A DNA stretch of 64,000 nucleotides from assembly GCF_016808335.1 (NCBI RefSeq), contig NC_053146.1, positions 6,549,015 through 6,613,014 of the forward strand. Direction: 5' to 3'. The notes beneath the pieces are model-generated. The model was given only the letters and a program-made list of their open reading frames with translations, did no database searches and was not told where the DNA came from. Position numbers and translations under genes: made by a program. Shown here one piece after another: positions 32,163-44,919 of this stretch; the first letter of the stretch is position 1, and each line of letters opens with the position of its first letter. The DNA is from Panicum virgatum (taxonomy: Eukaryota > Streptophyta > Magnoliopsida > Poales > Poaceae).

Positions 32163-34687
32163 CGCCCTATCATGTGAATGTAACAATAGAAATAAATGTA
32201 CAAACAATATATATAATGTATATAACATCAATCAAAATAATAATATTACTCATCAGTTTCTAAAGTACTATGTTGATCGTCCATATCACAAATCACATAG
32301 CCAACTAACTCAATTAATCAAACAATAGCTGAACTGAGTGACTCGTGTGCAATGGCAGCAGCAATTTATATATAATCACACGCACACCCACTACTTCACC
32401 AGTAGTAGTAGCACCATACTTGGACAATTAACATTGTTATAATAATAAGTAAAATAGCTGTACAAAATAAAAAGAGGAAAGAACAAATGCTAGCCAGGCC
32501 AGCAAGGACAACAAATAGAAAAGGAAAACCATCCAAGGACCAACCCAAACAATCACTACAGCGAATATGGAGTCATGTTAACAGCATTCACATTGAAATC
32601 AGGGGATGAAAAACATTCAATTGACCACCCAGTTGTATGCTATGCATGCCTACTTAACCACCTGTACCAACTGATGGCAAAACTGTAACTTCGAGAGGGA
32701 GCGAGGGAGAGACCTTGCCAGCATTCATGGCAATAAAAATAATAACAACCAACAGACTTCATCACTTTCCAAGAATGAATTTCAAGACATATTTTACAAG
32801 TTATCTGCAACCAAAACAGATGTTAGAGATTACGATAACTGAATGCCAGATTCAAAGGCTCAATCGGATATGAGCTACCGACATGAGGAAAACAGCACAT
32901 GAAAATTGATAGAAGAAATATAACACTTGCCTCCAATCCATTTGGGTCAGTTGCCTCACTTCCATTTGGGTCAATCCCACTCTAAAGAAAACCAACCCAC
33001 TCTGATGAACATCCTGTTCATCTGCAAACCATTCATCATACAACTTTCTAATGTCCCTGTATGTGAATAAAGAACAAAAATGAATGCCAATACTTCCAAA
33101 AAGTTGAACTCAACATCTAAAAAGAAAAGGTCAGAGTCTTGATTTCTATATTGATACTCTAAAAATGTGCATATCAACACCCTTGTTAAGTGTTTACAGC
33201 CTTTGAAACAAGACATATTTAAGATAGGACCAAGATAAAAAGCTCACCATTTATAGTGACTCAAGAGAAAGAATGTTTTTTCCTTTTTAATTAATAGCAC
33301 TTCAGATACACTGCTTACATCTTCCTCTTGTTGTTCAGATATCTATTTTTCATTCAAAACTACATACATCTACTCATAGCAAATGAAACATGATTATGAG
33401 CAGAAGAGTAAATCAACACAGCAGAACATGCAAATATTAGAAAGTAAATAATTATCTTTCAGCAAGGCTTTTGTGATATCCAATTATTAATACTATGCCA
33501 TTTTCCCCAACTGAAACTAAGATTGGCACCTATAATGAATAGGCTAGAGGTAACCAAGTGTGATCCTCGCATGCTGGTACACCTGCCAGAGCCCACAAGA
33601 GGCCATATATCACTGATCTAGGAACAAGAAAGCTTATTCTAGTAGGCGCTGTATGCATCAACACCCTCTCACCATTACTACCAGTGCACAGAGCAAAAAT
33701 CATTTATATGGTCCAAACATGACTTGATGCAATATGGTCCAAACATATCATTAAGATTAGATAGTGCATTTATGATTCTTTTTGCTTATTTGTAACAAGG
33801 ACAGATTTACAGAGGTTTTGTAACAGATCTTACATATGAGAGTGATCTCATATATTTAAACATTAGTGGTAAATTTTCACAGATTACACAAAAAGGTTTG
33901 GAAATCTGTTTCATTAGAAAATAAATAACCACTTGACTTTAGAAAAAGTTTGATAAAACATAGTAGAATTAAATAAGGTAGCAGATCAAGAATTATCATG
34001 ACAAACAGAACGAGTATTAAAGCTCAAACCACACGGCAATATTTTAGATCCTATGCTATAGGTAGAACAAACCTATGCAGTTATCCCGAGTAGCTAATAA
34101 AAAAATATGGAAGGTTTCACTGCGAAAGGCCTCTAACTGAATGTTCAGCAAATCTGACGCCCTGCACATAACCATTTTAGTAGAAAGGCATGTCACCTGC
34201 TCTGGTCATCGGCATCTCACCTGCTCTGGTCTAAAAACAAGTGCTAAAGAACTTGAATCAATCATCCACTGTAATCAAGAGAAAACAATTATTATAGCAT
34301 GATAATTCCACTCCTGATGCAGCATGAGAAAACAATCATAAGAAACCTTCACTCTTGATCACCAAAAAGTTCTATAGCAGGAACAAAATATTTTAGAGTT
34401 CTCCATTTAATGATGCATCATCAATTTATACTCCAAGAACATTTGGTCAGGCAAGTGTTGCGGGAAAAGATGGCAGAATAACAACAAATATCTAACAAAT
34501 ATCTCACCCGATTTCTTCCCTTCCCAAATTAAATCATATTTCCATCATCAGATCTAACACCTTGCAGCAAAAGAAGAAGCAGGCTTGAGTAGATCTGTGA
34601 CAACAAAGATCTGAAACCCAAATCCTAGAAACAGATGGGGAGAGGAGGATGGACAGGGAGCAAAGGAGATTGGGAGGAGGAGGATGC
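32163..34687. other. AT-rich unassigned DNA, possibly Helitron interior
   Basis: No supported coding sequence. Pyrimidine-rich tracts and short open frames on the minus strand (e.g. 32852-33216) could be intron or exon debris of the fragment at 34688-35440, but no continuous frame or recognisable domain links them. Confidence 0.4.
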
Positions 34688-35440
34688 TCACCATAGGACT
34701 GCAACAAAGGCTGCTATTGCGTTGCCAGCAGGGGAGGAGAAAAAGTGGTGTGCGTGAGCCATGGCCAATGCGAAGCTGCCCACTGGGAACCGCTGGTGAT
34801 TGACCATCACTGACCAGGAGAAGGGGAAAGGAGGAGAACAGAGAGGGAGAGAGAGATAGAGAGGGCGGCGACGGGGAGCAGGAGAGGGAGGGAGATGGGG
34901 GACACCGCGCGTGACGCCCTGAGGTCGTTTAAGACCTTGAACATCCTCCCAAGCTCGACGACGTTCGCTGCAGCGCACGGAGCCTGACGGTGTTGTGCTT
35001 GGCCTTCCGTAGCACGTCGAGGAGCTCCACCGGCACGCTCTCCCGTGCCCACGCCACCTCCTCACCGTCGACCTCGTCGAGTCGCCCCTCCTCTGTGTAC
35101 AAGGCGATGGGGACACGGCCCGCGGTCCAGCGGGGGCCGACCTGGGCACACGGCGCCCGTCGCTCGTCTCCATGCGTTGTAGCAGCCACGCCGTGGCCTG
35201 CCGGCATGCGCCCCTCCTCCGAGCTGCGCCCCACATCGGATTTGGATCCTACGGGAGCGTGCGGCGGCGGCGGAGAGCAGGAGCGGCGGCGGCGGGGATG
35301 GACGTTGGAGGCAGGCGGAGGTGGCGGCGGGGAGGCAGACAGAGGAGAAGGGGAGAGAGGGCGGCGGCAGGGTCGCAGGGAGGTGGGGAGGGGAGCGAGG
35401 GGGCTGCGGGAGGGTTTTTTTGCAAAAGCGTCTCACAGGG
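34688..35440 (-). pseudogene. Possible captured gene 5' fragment, unidentified
   Basis: A GC-rich island with minus-strand frames. From 35440 leftwards there is a leader-like, CGCCGC-rich stretch. Next is a frame containing VDGEEVAWARESVPVELLDV (ORF 34929-35234), which ends at a stop. A different frame ends SPAGNAIAAFVAVLW, with GTGAGC as a possible donor (about 34690). The pieces do not share one frame. It resembles the first exon of a plant gene that has decayed or been captured by the Helitron whose 3' end lies at 32139. I do not recognise the protein. Confidence 0.3.
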
Positions 35441-36069
35441 GGCGGTTTGTAAAAATAATAGAAATATCGAATTTTCCCTTCTTCGCATTGAATTAAATGT
35501 TAACACGAGAATCTATATGAAAAATATAAGAACACATTTTTTGTTTATTTTGAATGTGCTGCACTAAGTTTTGATTTTTAGAAAAGTGAAGGGTGTTTTT
35601 GAAAAATAACCGGCGCTTGGGCATGTCGACGCGCGTCCAATCTTTGCCGTGAAGAGCGGAGGGAGCAGCAAAGAGGGGTAGGTTTTAACCATTGCGATTT
35701 CAAAAATGTTCAGCTGGAGTTCTACCAAACTATTCATTTTAGGGCAATTTCAAGCAAGGAGACGCACCTAAAGCCTCTTCCGGTTTCCACTGAAGAGGTG
35801 GAGCCACGAAACGTGGCTCTAAACAGTTCCGTGAGTAGAAATCAATACTAGAAACTGTTTTGCCAAATGTTTTCAAAATGACTCCAGCTCCACTAGAGAA
35901 TCTGCTCCACTCGAAAAGCCAGAGCTAGAGGCGTTTTTGGAGTAGCCGGAACCCTGCCAGATCTGAAGAAAAAAATGCATTTTAAGGTTGGATCCCATAG
36001 AACTAACGCCATGCATAGAACCAACAATACAATTTGGAACCATGCATACAAAAACGTCATACATAGCCG
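35441..36069. other. Intergenic DNA, possible MITE remnant
   Basis: No gene seen. A stretch around 35750-35960 with ACTCCAGCTCCACTAGAGAATC and related GGAGC/GCTCC words looks like a decayed foldback element, but the ends are not resolvable. Confidence 0.4.
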
Positions 36070-36074
36070 CCCTA

Positions 36075-39000
36075 TGTGAGAACTGCCCAATTTGATACTA
36101 TTTTAAACAAACCGCCGGTCATTATCATCCAGATGAGAGTTAACATGTGCTTGCCGGAGAGTGTGCCACGTGTTATCCCACATCTAGAGACACGAATAAC
36201 CGACACGTCATTCATCCAAAATAATATCAAATCCGGTAGCCCCGGTATGTGCTCCAACATACGCCCAGAATCCGCATATGCACATACCGTTTACAATCGA
36301 ATACATCGCCAAAAAACCACAAAGAACAATTTTACTTTACCAGAGTTCAAAACTTAATATTACAAATTCAATATAGGAGGGTTCGACTAACTTCCATTAC
36401 AAGCCTTGGGCTCACGAAAGTCATATTAAACAGAAACATAAAGTTTATTGCATTTACATGCTCTCACGAAACTCGATTACGATAAAGACTTACTAAAGTA
36501 ATAACGCCTTGCTCAAGGACATCATTATAGCCACCACGACCTATTCTTCCGCCGCGTTTGGATCAGCGGGGTAGAAGTGGCCAAACACCACTTCTGGCTC
36601 ACCTGCAACTAGGTTTAAAAGCAACCTGAGTACAAAAGGTACTCGCAAGACTTACGCGATTAAATATATAAGGATCATGCAATGGCTCAAGTAAAAGCTT
36701 TAAGGTTAAGTAATTCTTGCATAAGCATTAGCTCTCTACACTATCACCTATCAGAATTAATTAATCTTGCACAACCCCAAACACTTTTAGTTGATTAAGA
36801 GAGTAGTATAATCCATAACTGATCATAGCTGTAACATAAACCAAACCCATCATAAACGATATTCTAAGAGGAGTTCATGGGTTAAAGAGCTTGCTCATAA
36901 CCGAGAGTGCGGCAATTCGAATTGATTATAACCTTGCAAGGGTGTACTACTTTACCCACACGACGCGAGTACCATGCGACTCACCCAACCAATCACGCCG
37001 GGCAAGGGGGTACTCATGTCAACCGTTCCCAGAAAGGCTCGATCATTGAACCTCACACCTAGATTACGAGTAGAGACTTAGTTCCACCAGGGACATCTCT
37101 AAACTTTCCTACACATAGGTCCACCTGGGGACACACTAAGCCTCTCTGCATAGCCCGTAGCCACGTATCTAGGACTGCACATCAACGATCAAGTCAAAGA
37201 AGGTAATTGGCTTATCCATTCCATTATATTGGATATGTGGTAGCACGGAAATGTGCTCAAAACCGATGTCGTCCACTCGGTCCTTAATCGAATCTCGGTA
37301 CTCCCACTTCACCACCACCTAACCCAAACCAGTGCGATCAAGGATTATCAGTAAATGTGATCCTCCAAACCATTCATGTCTAGCGAGCAATAGAAGTATT
37401 CTAAGCAGGACTAAGCATCTAGTCAAGTTAAGTAATTAACTAACTAACTAGTGCCAAGAACAAGGATAACAAATCAAGGAATGACTATGCATCAAGATGG
37501 GTACAACAATGCAATACATACATACTATACATATATAGCCCACAATACCCAAGTGGAATAGCTAAACTAAAACAGATTAAATAGGTGCAAGGAATATGCT
37601 TAGCTGCTTGCCTTGGTTAACTTCCAGCTCGACCACGAACGGGATTCCGGGTTCAGGCTCCACGGACTCGGTGGGCTCCACGGGTTCGACCTCCGACGGC
37701 TCGGTCACTAAAATGCATGAATGCGATGCAAGAATTAAGAAATGAACTAAACAGCAAGCATAAATCATGAAATAATTTGAGCATGTAGAGAACAAAATAA
37801 GGAACTCATGAAAATTGGTTTTGTAGTAAAAGCATTTTCCTATAAGCAATCATAAATAGAATAGTTTTCAGCCACTCTAAACAAGGTAAATCAGAAAAGG
37901 AAAGGCATACAAACTTAACTAAACAAATCCAAGAAAATTATATTAGATACTAGGCATGAAAACAAAGCTAACAAAACTGGTTTTACTATTTTCTCACTTT
38001 CCAGCAAAAAGTTCTATATTAAACCATTTTCAGACAAAGCATAAGAAAACAACCTAAAACTTTGATAAACTGCAAGGAATCATGTGAACAAGTTGCACCA
38101 CTGAAAACTACACCTCACAAGGAGTCTAACAAAATTTAGTTTGAAATTTTTAGAGCAATACACAAATAAATAAGAATTAAACTCACTTTTGCAAGATAAA
38201 ACTATAGATAAATCTATAGCAAGGTAACATGCAAAACAATATTTTTCTTGAGTAGATCTAAGCTAGAGGAATCCAACAAAACAAGTTTCATAATTTTTAG
38301 AGCTATACATGAATTTCTATGGATTTTACAAGGTTGCAGATAAATAAATCCTAAAGAAACCATAGCAAAAACGCTAGGTACACCCGGATCCGGCCACACC
38401 CGTCAGCCAGAGGCCGACAGGTGGGCCCCATGGGAAGGCGCCCCACCCAGGCCGGGTCAAGGCAAGGCCAGAGGCCTTGACCCGCCCGGGAGCACGCGGC
38501 ACGACGCGCGCTCGCACGCGCGGCGACGGCGCGAAGCGGCGCGGCGAGGCAGGGCCAGAGCGGGCCGGGGAAGGCGCGCATGGGGACGAGGAGGTGGCGG
38601 CGAGCCTCACCGGTGGTGGCGCAGGACGGCGCGACGGCGTTGGACGGCCGCGACGGCGTTGGACGGCCGCGGGCGGAGGAGAGCGGCGGTGGCCCTGTGC
38701 AGTGAGGGAGGAGGCCGGGTTAGGGGTGGAATCGAAGGAGGACGACGAGAGGAAGCTTCCTACGCGAGGAATCGAGGCGGCGCTCACCGGAGACGGCGAA
38801 TCGCGGCGGCGATGGGAGCTCGGCCGGCGGCAACAATGGGGATTTGGGTTAGGGTTTGCGGGGTAAAGGGGAAGGATGAGGCCGCGGTGTCGTCGTGGGA
38901 GGATAAGGGCGAGCGGAGGACGCGCGCGTCACGAAAGTCGAGGATGGCCGGCACGTGGCGGTGTTGGCCGGCGGCGGCGACGCGTGCGGCGCGCGGCGAG

Positions 39001-39090
39001 GCAAAACAGAGAGAGGGAGGGGAGGAGAGGCTGACAAGCGGGCCCGGCGTGGGATTTTTATTTTCCTTTCCTTTTTTCTGGGCTGTGACA
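36075..39090 (-). mobile_element. Solo LTR, about 3.0 kb
   Basis: Starts TGTGAGAACTGCCC and ends GGGCTGTGACA, so the minus strand reads TGTCACAGCCC...GGGCAGTTCTCACA. It is flanked by CCCTA (36070-36074) and CCCTC (39091-39095), a 5-bp duplication with one mismatch. The motif GAGTACAAAAGGTACTCGCAAGACTTA (36628 onwards, shown in part) and a GC-rich end (38380-39050) are shared in style with the solo LTR at 9220-12850. Overlapping GC-rich frames (38477-39171) are treated as non-coding. Confidence 0.75.
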
Positions 39091-39095
39091 CCCTC

Positions 39096-42000
39096 AAAGG
39101 CCCATACCTGGCTACCTCTCTCCTATTCCGGCCAGATGCTGTACTTTAATCCTACGGTGTATAATTCATGAACGAATCATAAATATTAGAAGATGTGTCC
39201 GAAGTTTCCTTCCGGAAGATGCATAGGATTTCCCGGGCGGCACCCCGTATCGTGGATCTAGCAATCACGGCCCAACTCCTTGTGGCCGTGTATCACTTTT
39301 CAGCCTCAGCCCAACCTGGCCCAAATTGGTGGATTCTCCTCGGCCCGGTGTGTGTTGTCAGGCTATCCCGGTATCCTTGTCCTTGCACCGAGATTCTTGC
39401 GCAACGCGCAGGAAAGGAGAGACACCGACGACGGTCGTGACTCGTGCGTCACTGCGTCAGCGATGGCGACGGGAGGAGCAGAGCAAGCGAGGCCCCGCGT
39501 CCCGTTCCGTACGTGTCCGGCGAGCAAGCCCTTTGGTCCACGACGGGTCTCCGGCCGGCTACACCAACAGATGAACACGTACGTACGGCTAGCTCCATTC
39601 GAACTCATCATCACCGTCCGATCCATGTCATTCTACGGCGGCGGTGGGGTGGGGTACGGAACTAAACGAAGGATGGCTGATGCGACGAGCGACGGGCTAT
39701 CGTGCACTACTTCGCTGGTGCACACACATAAACTGTTGGAATTAGAGCTAAATTATGGTTCATTTTAATTCGAAATATCAGATAAATCATCATAGTTGTG
39801 ATAACAAAAATAGGAGCACCGTACATTATGCTTGTGATTGAGACAACAAACATAAATAGAAAGTTTAGCAAGTACCCAGGGGCCGGTGAGGCCAGTGCCG
39901 AAGGCACCAAATGCGCCATGTGCCGTTACCCTGATCAGTCGACATTTTGATCGGGCCTGTTCAATGTAGCCGATCAAAGGTTGATGTTGTGCAGACGTTC
40001 ATAGTGTAGTTGCGCCGCCAGGAAGGAATCATTCATAGCAGCGAGCAGTCGTGCGATGCACCCCCTAAAAACTCGATCACTCTCCACTCGGTGCAGTCTC
40101 GAAGAGGGGTGAGTTCCGGAGGCATGTTCTTCCAGCAATCCTGTGCGCCCAGGCTTCTGGAATGGAGATGCAGAGAAGCAGCAACAACAATGGAGCGTTG
40201 TTTTCTCGTGTACGGAAGAGGAGAGGAGTGACACAGTGGCGGACCTAGAATTTAAAATTAGGGTAGGCCTGGTAAAAAAAAATTAAAGCGCAATCCCGTA
40301 TGTCTAATAAGACTTCAATAACAATACATATATATATAGTAACTATAAATTTATAATAACATAATTAAAAAGGTTCGATAATACGTGCAAATCAACAATT
40401 TAGTTGAGAACATGAATATATTACAATTAAGCACTTAATAGAGAGCTAAATTTTCTTATAAAACACGGCAATAATACAAATAGATGCATCAATTATTCGA
40501 TTAATCACTCAATGTTTGAATTCAAATGTGAAATTGAGATGGAGTCATTAAATGGAATAAGAGAGAGCAGTACACACGGAAGGGGATAACAATTGGGCAA
40601 ATGGCTTCTGCCTACAGGGCTGGTGCCCGTGCCCCCTGCCGCTCGCGTCGGGGTGGCCGAGCAGGAGGCCGCGAGTGAAGGCCGATGCGGTGCTGAGGGC
40701 TGTGGACGGAGCCGGCCGCGGAGGTGCGCCTCCCATGGCCGCGCGGGGCGCCAGAGGAGCGCGCTCGCCTAGAGGCAAGACCATGCCAGCGCCAGCAGGG
40801 ACTGCGGGAGTCGATGGTGGTGGGCGCGACGCGGCGTGGGGTAGAGGTGTGCTCCGACAGTGGGCAACGGCGGCGTGGCGCGGCTGCACGTGAAGGCGCA
40901 GGGTCGGGTTCGAAGTGGAACTAGCGGCTTGTCTGAGAGCAACTCCAACAAATGAGCTAAATGGACTGGATTAGGTAAAAAAATGATAAACCCAATCAAA
41001 AGGGCATCTAACAGCTTCGCCTTCGAGCTTTTTGGATTCTGATCATCATGAGAAGTGGGCTTCGGAGAAATGCCATCGTGGGAGCGGGTTTCGCCAATAT
41101 GCCATTATGAAACACATCACACCCGCTAGAATGCCATTTGAAGGTCTTTACTTAAATTTCTTCCCCTTCTACCCCTGTCTCTTTCCTTTTCCTCTTTTGG
41201 ACACAGAACGGATCGAGCGCCTGCTCTTGCTCGAGTGCCGGCTCTTGCTCGAGCGCTCGCTCCCCGGCGAGCCCCCCCTCCCTACCCCCTACGCCCTTCC
41301 CCCTATGCTGAGGCCTGGCTCCCACGCCACGCCTAGCTCTGGCGGCCGAGCGCGCGTGGACTCCATGACCGTGTTGGACACCATGGCCGGAGCAGGCGAA
41401 GAGCCCTTCGCTGTGCAGGCTCCCGCACGTCGCTTGCCTGGTCCTCGAGGCCGCCCACCTCACGGGCTTCGTTGTGGTCGCGCACGCACGCCGCCCTCGT
41501 GTTGCTGCTCCTCGATGCGAGCCGGGCCTCGGCGCGCGCGGCGGCATCGCCGAGGCAGCCCCGGCGCGGGAGCTGGCCCTCGGAGGTGGCCTCGCTGCGG
41601 GAGGTGGCCCTGGGTGGGAGGCGGGCCTGGCGTTGGAGGCATCCCGACGGGGAGGCCATGGGGGAGCACGACGGGGAGGCGCCATTAGTCGCTTGGCCAA
41701 GCTGACCTGGGTCGTGCCTTTGGAGCAAGGCTGTCCGCATAGATCACTGTCGTGCAGCATCTATCAAATGCCGGCGTGCAGCCCTGCATGCGCTTGGGTC
41801 CCCAATCAGATCTTATCTAGTATCTACGATGGAAGAGAGGAAGAAAAGCGCAGCACCAATCCACATCTTCTGAACCAAAAGTTAAGGGATGTAGCTAGCT
41901 TGGTCCAGTACTCTCGAGATGGATATTATTTGAGATCCTGTTGACATGCATGGCTGTTGCTGTCATTTTTGACTTGCGAGTTGCGAGATGGATCGCCTTG

Positions 42001-42277
42001 TAGCTACCTAGCCTAGGTAATCGTGGTTTAAATTTGCAAAAATTCTTCCAAGTTGAGATGATGAGGAAGTTTGTTAACCTCCGTTCGTCCAGGGACTCCT
42101 AGCCTGTTAAATTTGTGACAAAATTCTTCGTAGATACTCACCTCCTTGTATGATTATTTGATCAACGAAGTGTCGTGCTGTTTCAAGAAAGACAAAGAGA
42201 AGGAAAATGTGAATTACTGCTACTATTATTGCTTGGTTTGGTGTTGCATTCTCGGTTTTCGACAAGTTAGGCTAATA
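39096..42277. other. Intergenic DNA with unassigned GC-rich islands
   Basis: No gene is supported. 39734 starts TGTTGGAATTAGAGC, a copia-LTR-like start, but no matching end or duplication was found. 40228 begins GTGGCGGACC, common at grass transposon ends, also without a partner. 41040-41760 is very GC-rich, with overlapping open frames on both strands (up to 218 codons) and repeated GCTCTTGCTCGAG words. I regard those frames as chance. Confidence 0.45.
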
Positions 42278-42520
42278 CTCCCTCTGTCTTTATTTACATG
42301 TTGTATTAGGTTTGTCTTTTAAGTCAAACTTCGCAACCTTTGACCAAACTTATAGAAATAAATAATAATATTTATAATACCAAATTTGTTTCATTGAATC
42401 CGCCATAAATTATACGTTGGATAGTATACTTGTTGCAATATTTCTCTATAGACTTGGTCAAAGTTAGTTAAGTTAAACTTAAGACAAACCTAATACGACA
42501 TGTAAATAAAAACGGAGGAG
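42278..42520. mobile_element. Stowaway MITE, 243 bp
   Basis: Ends CTCCCTCTGTCTTTATTTAC and complement CTCCTCCGTTTTTATTTACA pair as long terminal inverted repeats, with TA on both sides (42276-42277 and 42521-42522). Interior arms TTTGACCAAACTTATAG and CTATAGACTTGGTCAAAG fold back. These are classic Stowaway (Tc1/mariner-derived) features. Confidence 0.92.
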
Positions 42521-42522
42521 TA

Positions 42523-43227
42523 TCTGTAGCATGGTTTTATATGTCTATTCAGATTTCTATACTTCAATTATGAAACGTTAGCATCTATAATGTTAAGAAA
42601 AAAATCTTATTGAGTCTCAGTCTCTTGATGTGCTCATATGGGGTAGTATTGTGTGCATACATTTATACAACTGTGTGCTCATGCTTCTATGTTTTCTGTA
42701 TCTGTACTATGTTAAAAAAACTTTTTTATAATGAATATTCTTTTTTTAAAAAAACTTAGTCATAGTAAGTTATTAGATATTGATTTTTTAGAAGCAAATG
42801 CACCAATTATTGATATTCAAGTATTTATTTCAGGAGGAGCTATATCTATATTCTTACTGACATGACGGTACCCAACATACATTTGTCAACTATTGACACT
42901 TGAGTGTTGGAACGAACTTGGAATTTTAAGAAAAGTAGCACTGAACCAATTATTTGTTGCACAGAGTTCTATTCTACTATTACATTCCAGTATGGAGCTC
43001 GAATTTTTGTTTCCTTGTGATCTTAAAATGCTCATGATTTGCATTTTATGTAGATAGTTATCTAACTAATATTTCATTTATTTTACGTCATATATAACTT
43101 ATATTATGTCCAATAATGATAAAACATGATGTGTGGCACTTCCTAGTACCATCCTTTGTACCCATTTTAATTATTTAAAAAACTATTATCGATAATACAT
43201 CACTTGTGCTGATCTAGGTTTTTCTGC
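42523..43227. other. AT-rich intergenic DNA
   Basis: No gene, RNA or clear repeat recognised; a poly(T)/poly(A)-containing stretch at 42710-42760 is low complexity. Confidence 0.5.
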
Positions 43228-43241
43228 CTGTACCCAATTAT

Positions 43242-44905
43242 TATTATTTTTTTTGAAGGTCACCGGGAGGGGAGAGAGTCCCCCACCTGAATTTCATTCA
43301 TTCAACATTGTGGCGGACCACGAATTACAGAAAAAGCTGCTAACACGGCGCAGCAAGTACTTCAGCAACACAAGGGAAAACGAAGGAGAAGAAACACAAC
43401 ACGACGCAAGTTGAGGCGACCGAACCGACGACTGCCGAGCGACGACTAGCACCACCACCAAGAACAACATACTCGTCGGCACACCAGAGCCATCCGACTC
43501 AAGCATACCAAAAACGACGATCTCCCTTCGAGCTAACAGGAGCACCCGACGGCGCATCCGGGCTCCACCGACCTGGCATATGATTTACGCACCCCTGTCA
43601 ACAAGGAGAGCACCGACGGAGCAAAGGTGCCAAGGGGAGGCACACATCGCATCACGACAGAGGCCGAAACGCCAGTGCCAGGCACGACGGCACAAGAGAC
43701 CTGCAGGAGTTCTTCAAGCCGAAAACACCTCCAAGCGTAGATAGAAGAGGGGCATCGGGTTACCCATGCGAAGGTGAAAAACACCCCCCACGCGCCGGGC
43801 GTGGAGTTTTCGCTGCATGGTGGGTGTGAGCACGGTGCAGAGGGGACGCCTCCAGGGTGGGATGCGACGTCCGCAAACGCCACCGTCCAGGCTTTCGCCT
43901 TGCCCTCCAGCACCACGACCGGTTGCAGCACCACCACCCGTGAGCCGCCACGGAGCGTGCCCGGCAGCGCTCCCGCTAACAGTGGCGGCACATCACCGCA
44001 CACCCGTGAGCCGCTGCAAGGCCCACCCAGCAACGCTCCCGCTAACAGTGGAAGCACTGCCACCCGAGAGCTACTGAGTTTAGCTTGTCAAGGAGAAGTT
44101 CGGCCACCTGGGAGCTTGGGGCTGCCTGATAACTCGGCGGTGCCGCCCCAATCACCGGCATGTGCTCCCCGCAGCTTGACCCGGCCAGCAGGACGCGAGA
44201 GCGGGCCTCCGCCTGACGGTGAAGCTGCGGAGAGAGACACCCGAAGTAGCCCCCCGATGCGGTGCGGACCCGGCCAGCAGGACACGCGAAGCGTGTCGCG
44301 TGAGCCTCCGCCTGACGGTACAGCAGCAGCGGGGGAGGCCTCCGACGGCGCCCCAAACCAGTGCTGAGCTCAGAAGAACGGGGTGCCAGACCCGACGAAG
44401 TCCGGCATGCCACCACCAGGCACATGGGGAGCGAGGAGCGGCGACAGAGGAGGGGGCAGGCACCCGCGGCGGCGCCGCCCCCCCACGGCGCGCAGCATGG
44501 CGCCCCCGCAGCCCACCACCACCGCTGGTGGCAGCCCAGGCCAGGCGGCGTCAGACGGCCCCCCCGCCCGGGGACGACCAGATCCATGGCCAAGGACCAC
44601 GGATCCAGAGGTGAGGGCCTCGGATCTGGCCGGAGACATGCCGGAGCCCCACCGGACGCCGGCGAATGGGAGGGAGGGGAGGAACGGGAGGGAAGCGGAC
44701 GGGGAGAGGAGGAGGCGCGGGAGGGGTTCACGGGGAGCCGGCTTGGGCCGACCTCCGCCGCTGGCCGGCGGCGGCGGCGGCGGCGGCGACGGCCGTCGAG
44801 GGCGCTGCGGGAGGGGCTGGCGGCGGCGCGGTTTTTGTCGCCCCGGACGGGATGACACGAGGGCCCGAGAGGATTTTTCTCTCTCCGATCGTGCCCTTCT
44901 GCTCT
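43242..44905 (-). mobile_element. Poly(A) retroposon (LINE-like, non-autonomous), 1.66 kb
   Basis: An exact 14-bp duplication CTGTACCCAATTAT flanks it (43228-43241 and 44906-44919). The left end is a T-run, so on the minus strand the element ends CCGGTGACCTTC followed by an A-rich tail. It starts (minus strand) AGAAGGGCACGATCGG, with a GC-rich leader like those of plant L1-type LINEs. A long variable duplication and a 3' A-tail mark target-primed reverse transcription. No reverse-transcriptase motif is seen in any frame; the GC-rich frames (up to 229 codons) overlap on both strands. It must be a LINE-derived or SINE-like non-autonomous element, or an internally deleted LINE. Confidence 0.85.
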
Positions 44906-44919
44906 CTGTACCCAATTAT

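Noticed and set aside
38477..39171. GC-rich frames of 129-170 codons
   Set aside because: Inside the solo LTR 36075-39090, with equivalent frames on the opposite strand.
39734..40234. Copia-type solo LTR starting TGTTGGAATTAG
   Set aside because: No matching CA end with a 5-bp duplication could be located.
41032..41760. Overlapping frames of 202-218 codons on both strands
   Set aside because: GC-driven; several mutually exclusive frames with Pro/Arg/Ala bias and no recognisable motif.
44042..44915. Frames of 181-229 codons that might be LINE ORF1
   Set aside because: All frames of the GC-rich retroposon body are open; none shows RRM, zinc-knuckle, endonuclease or reverse-transcriptase motifs.
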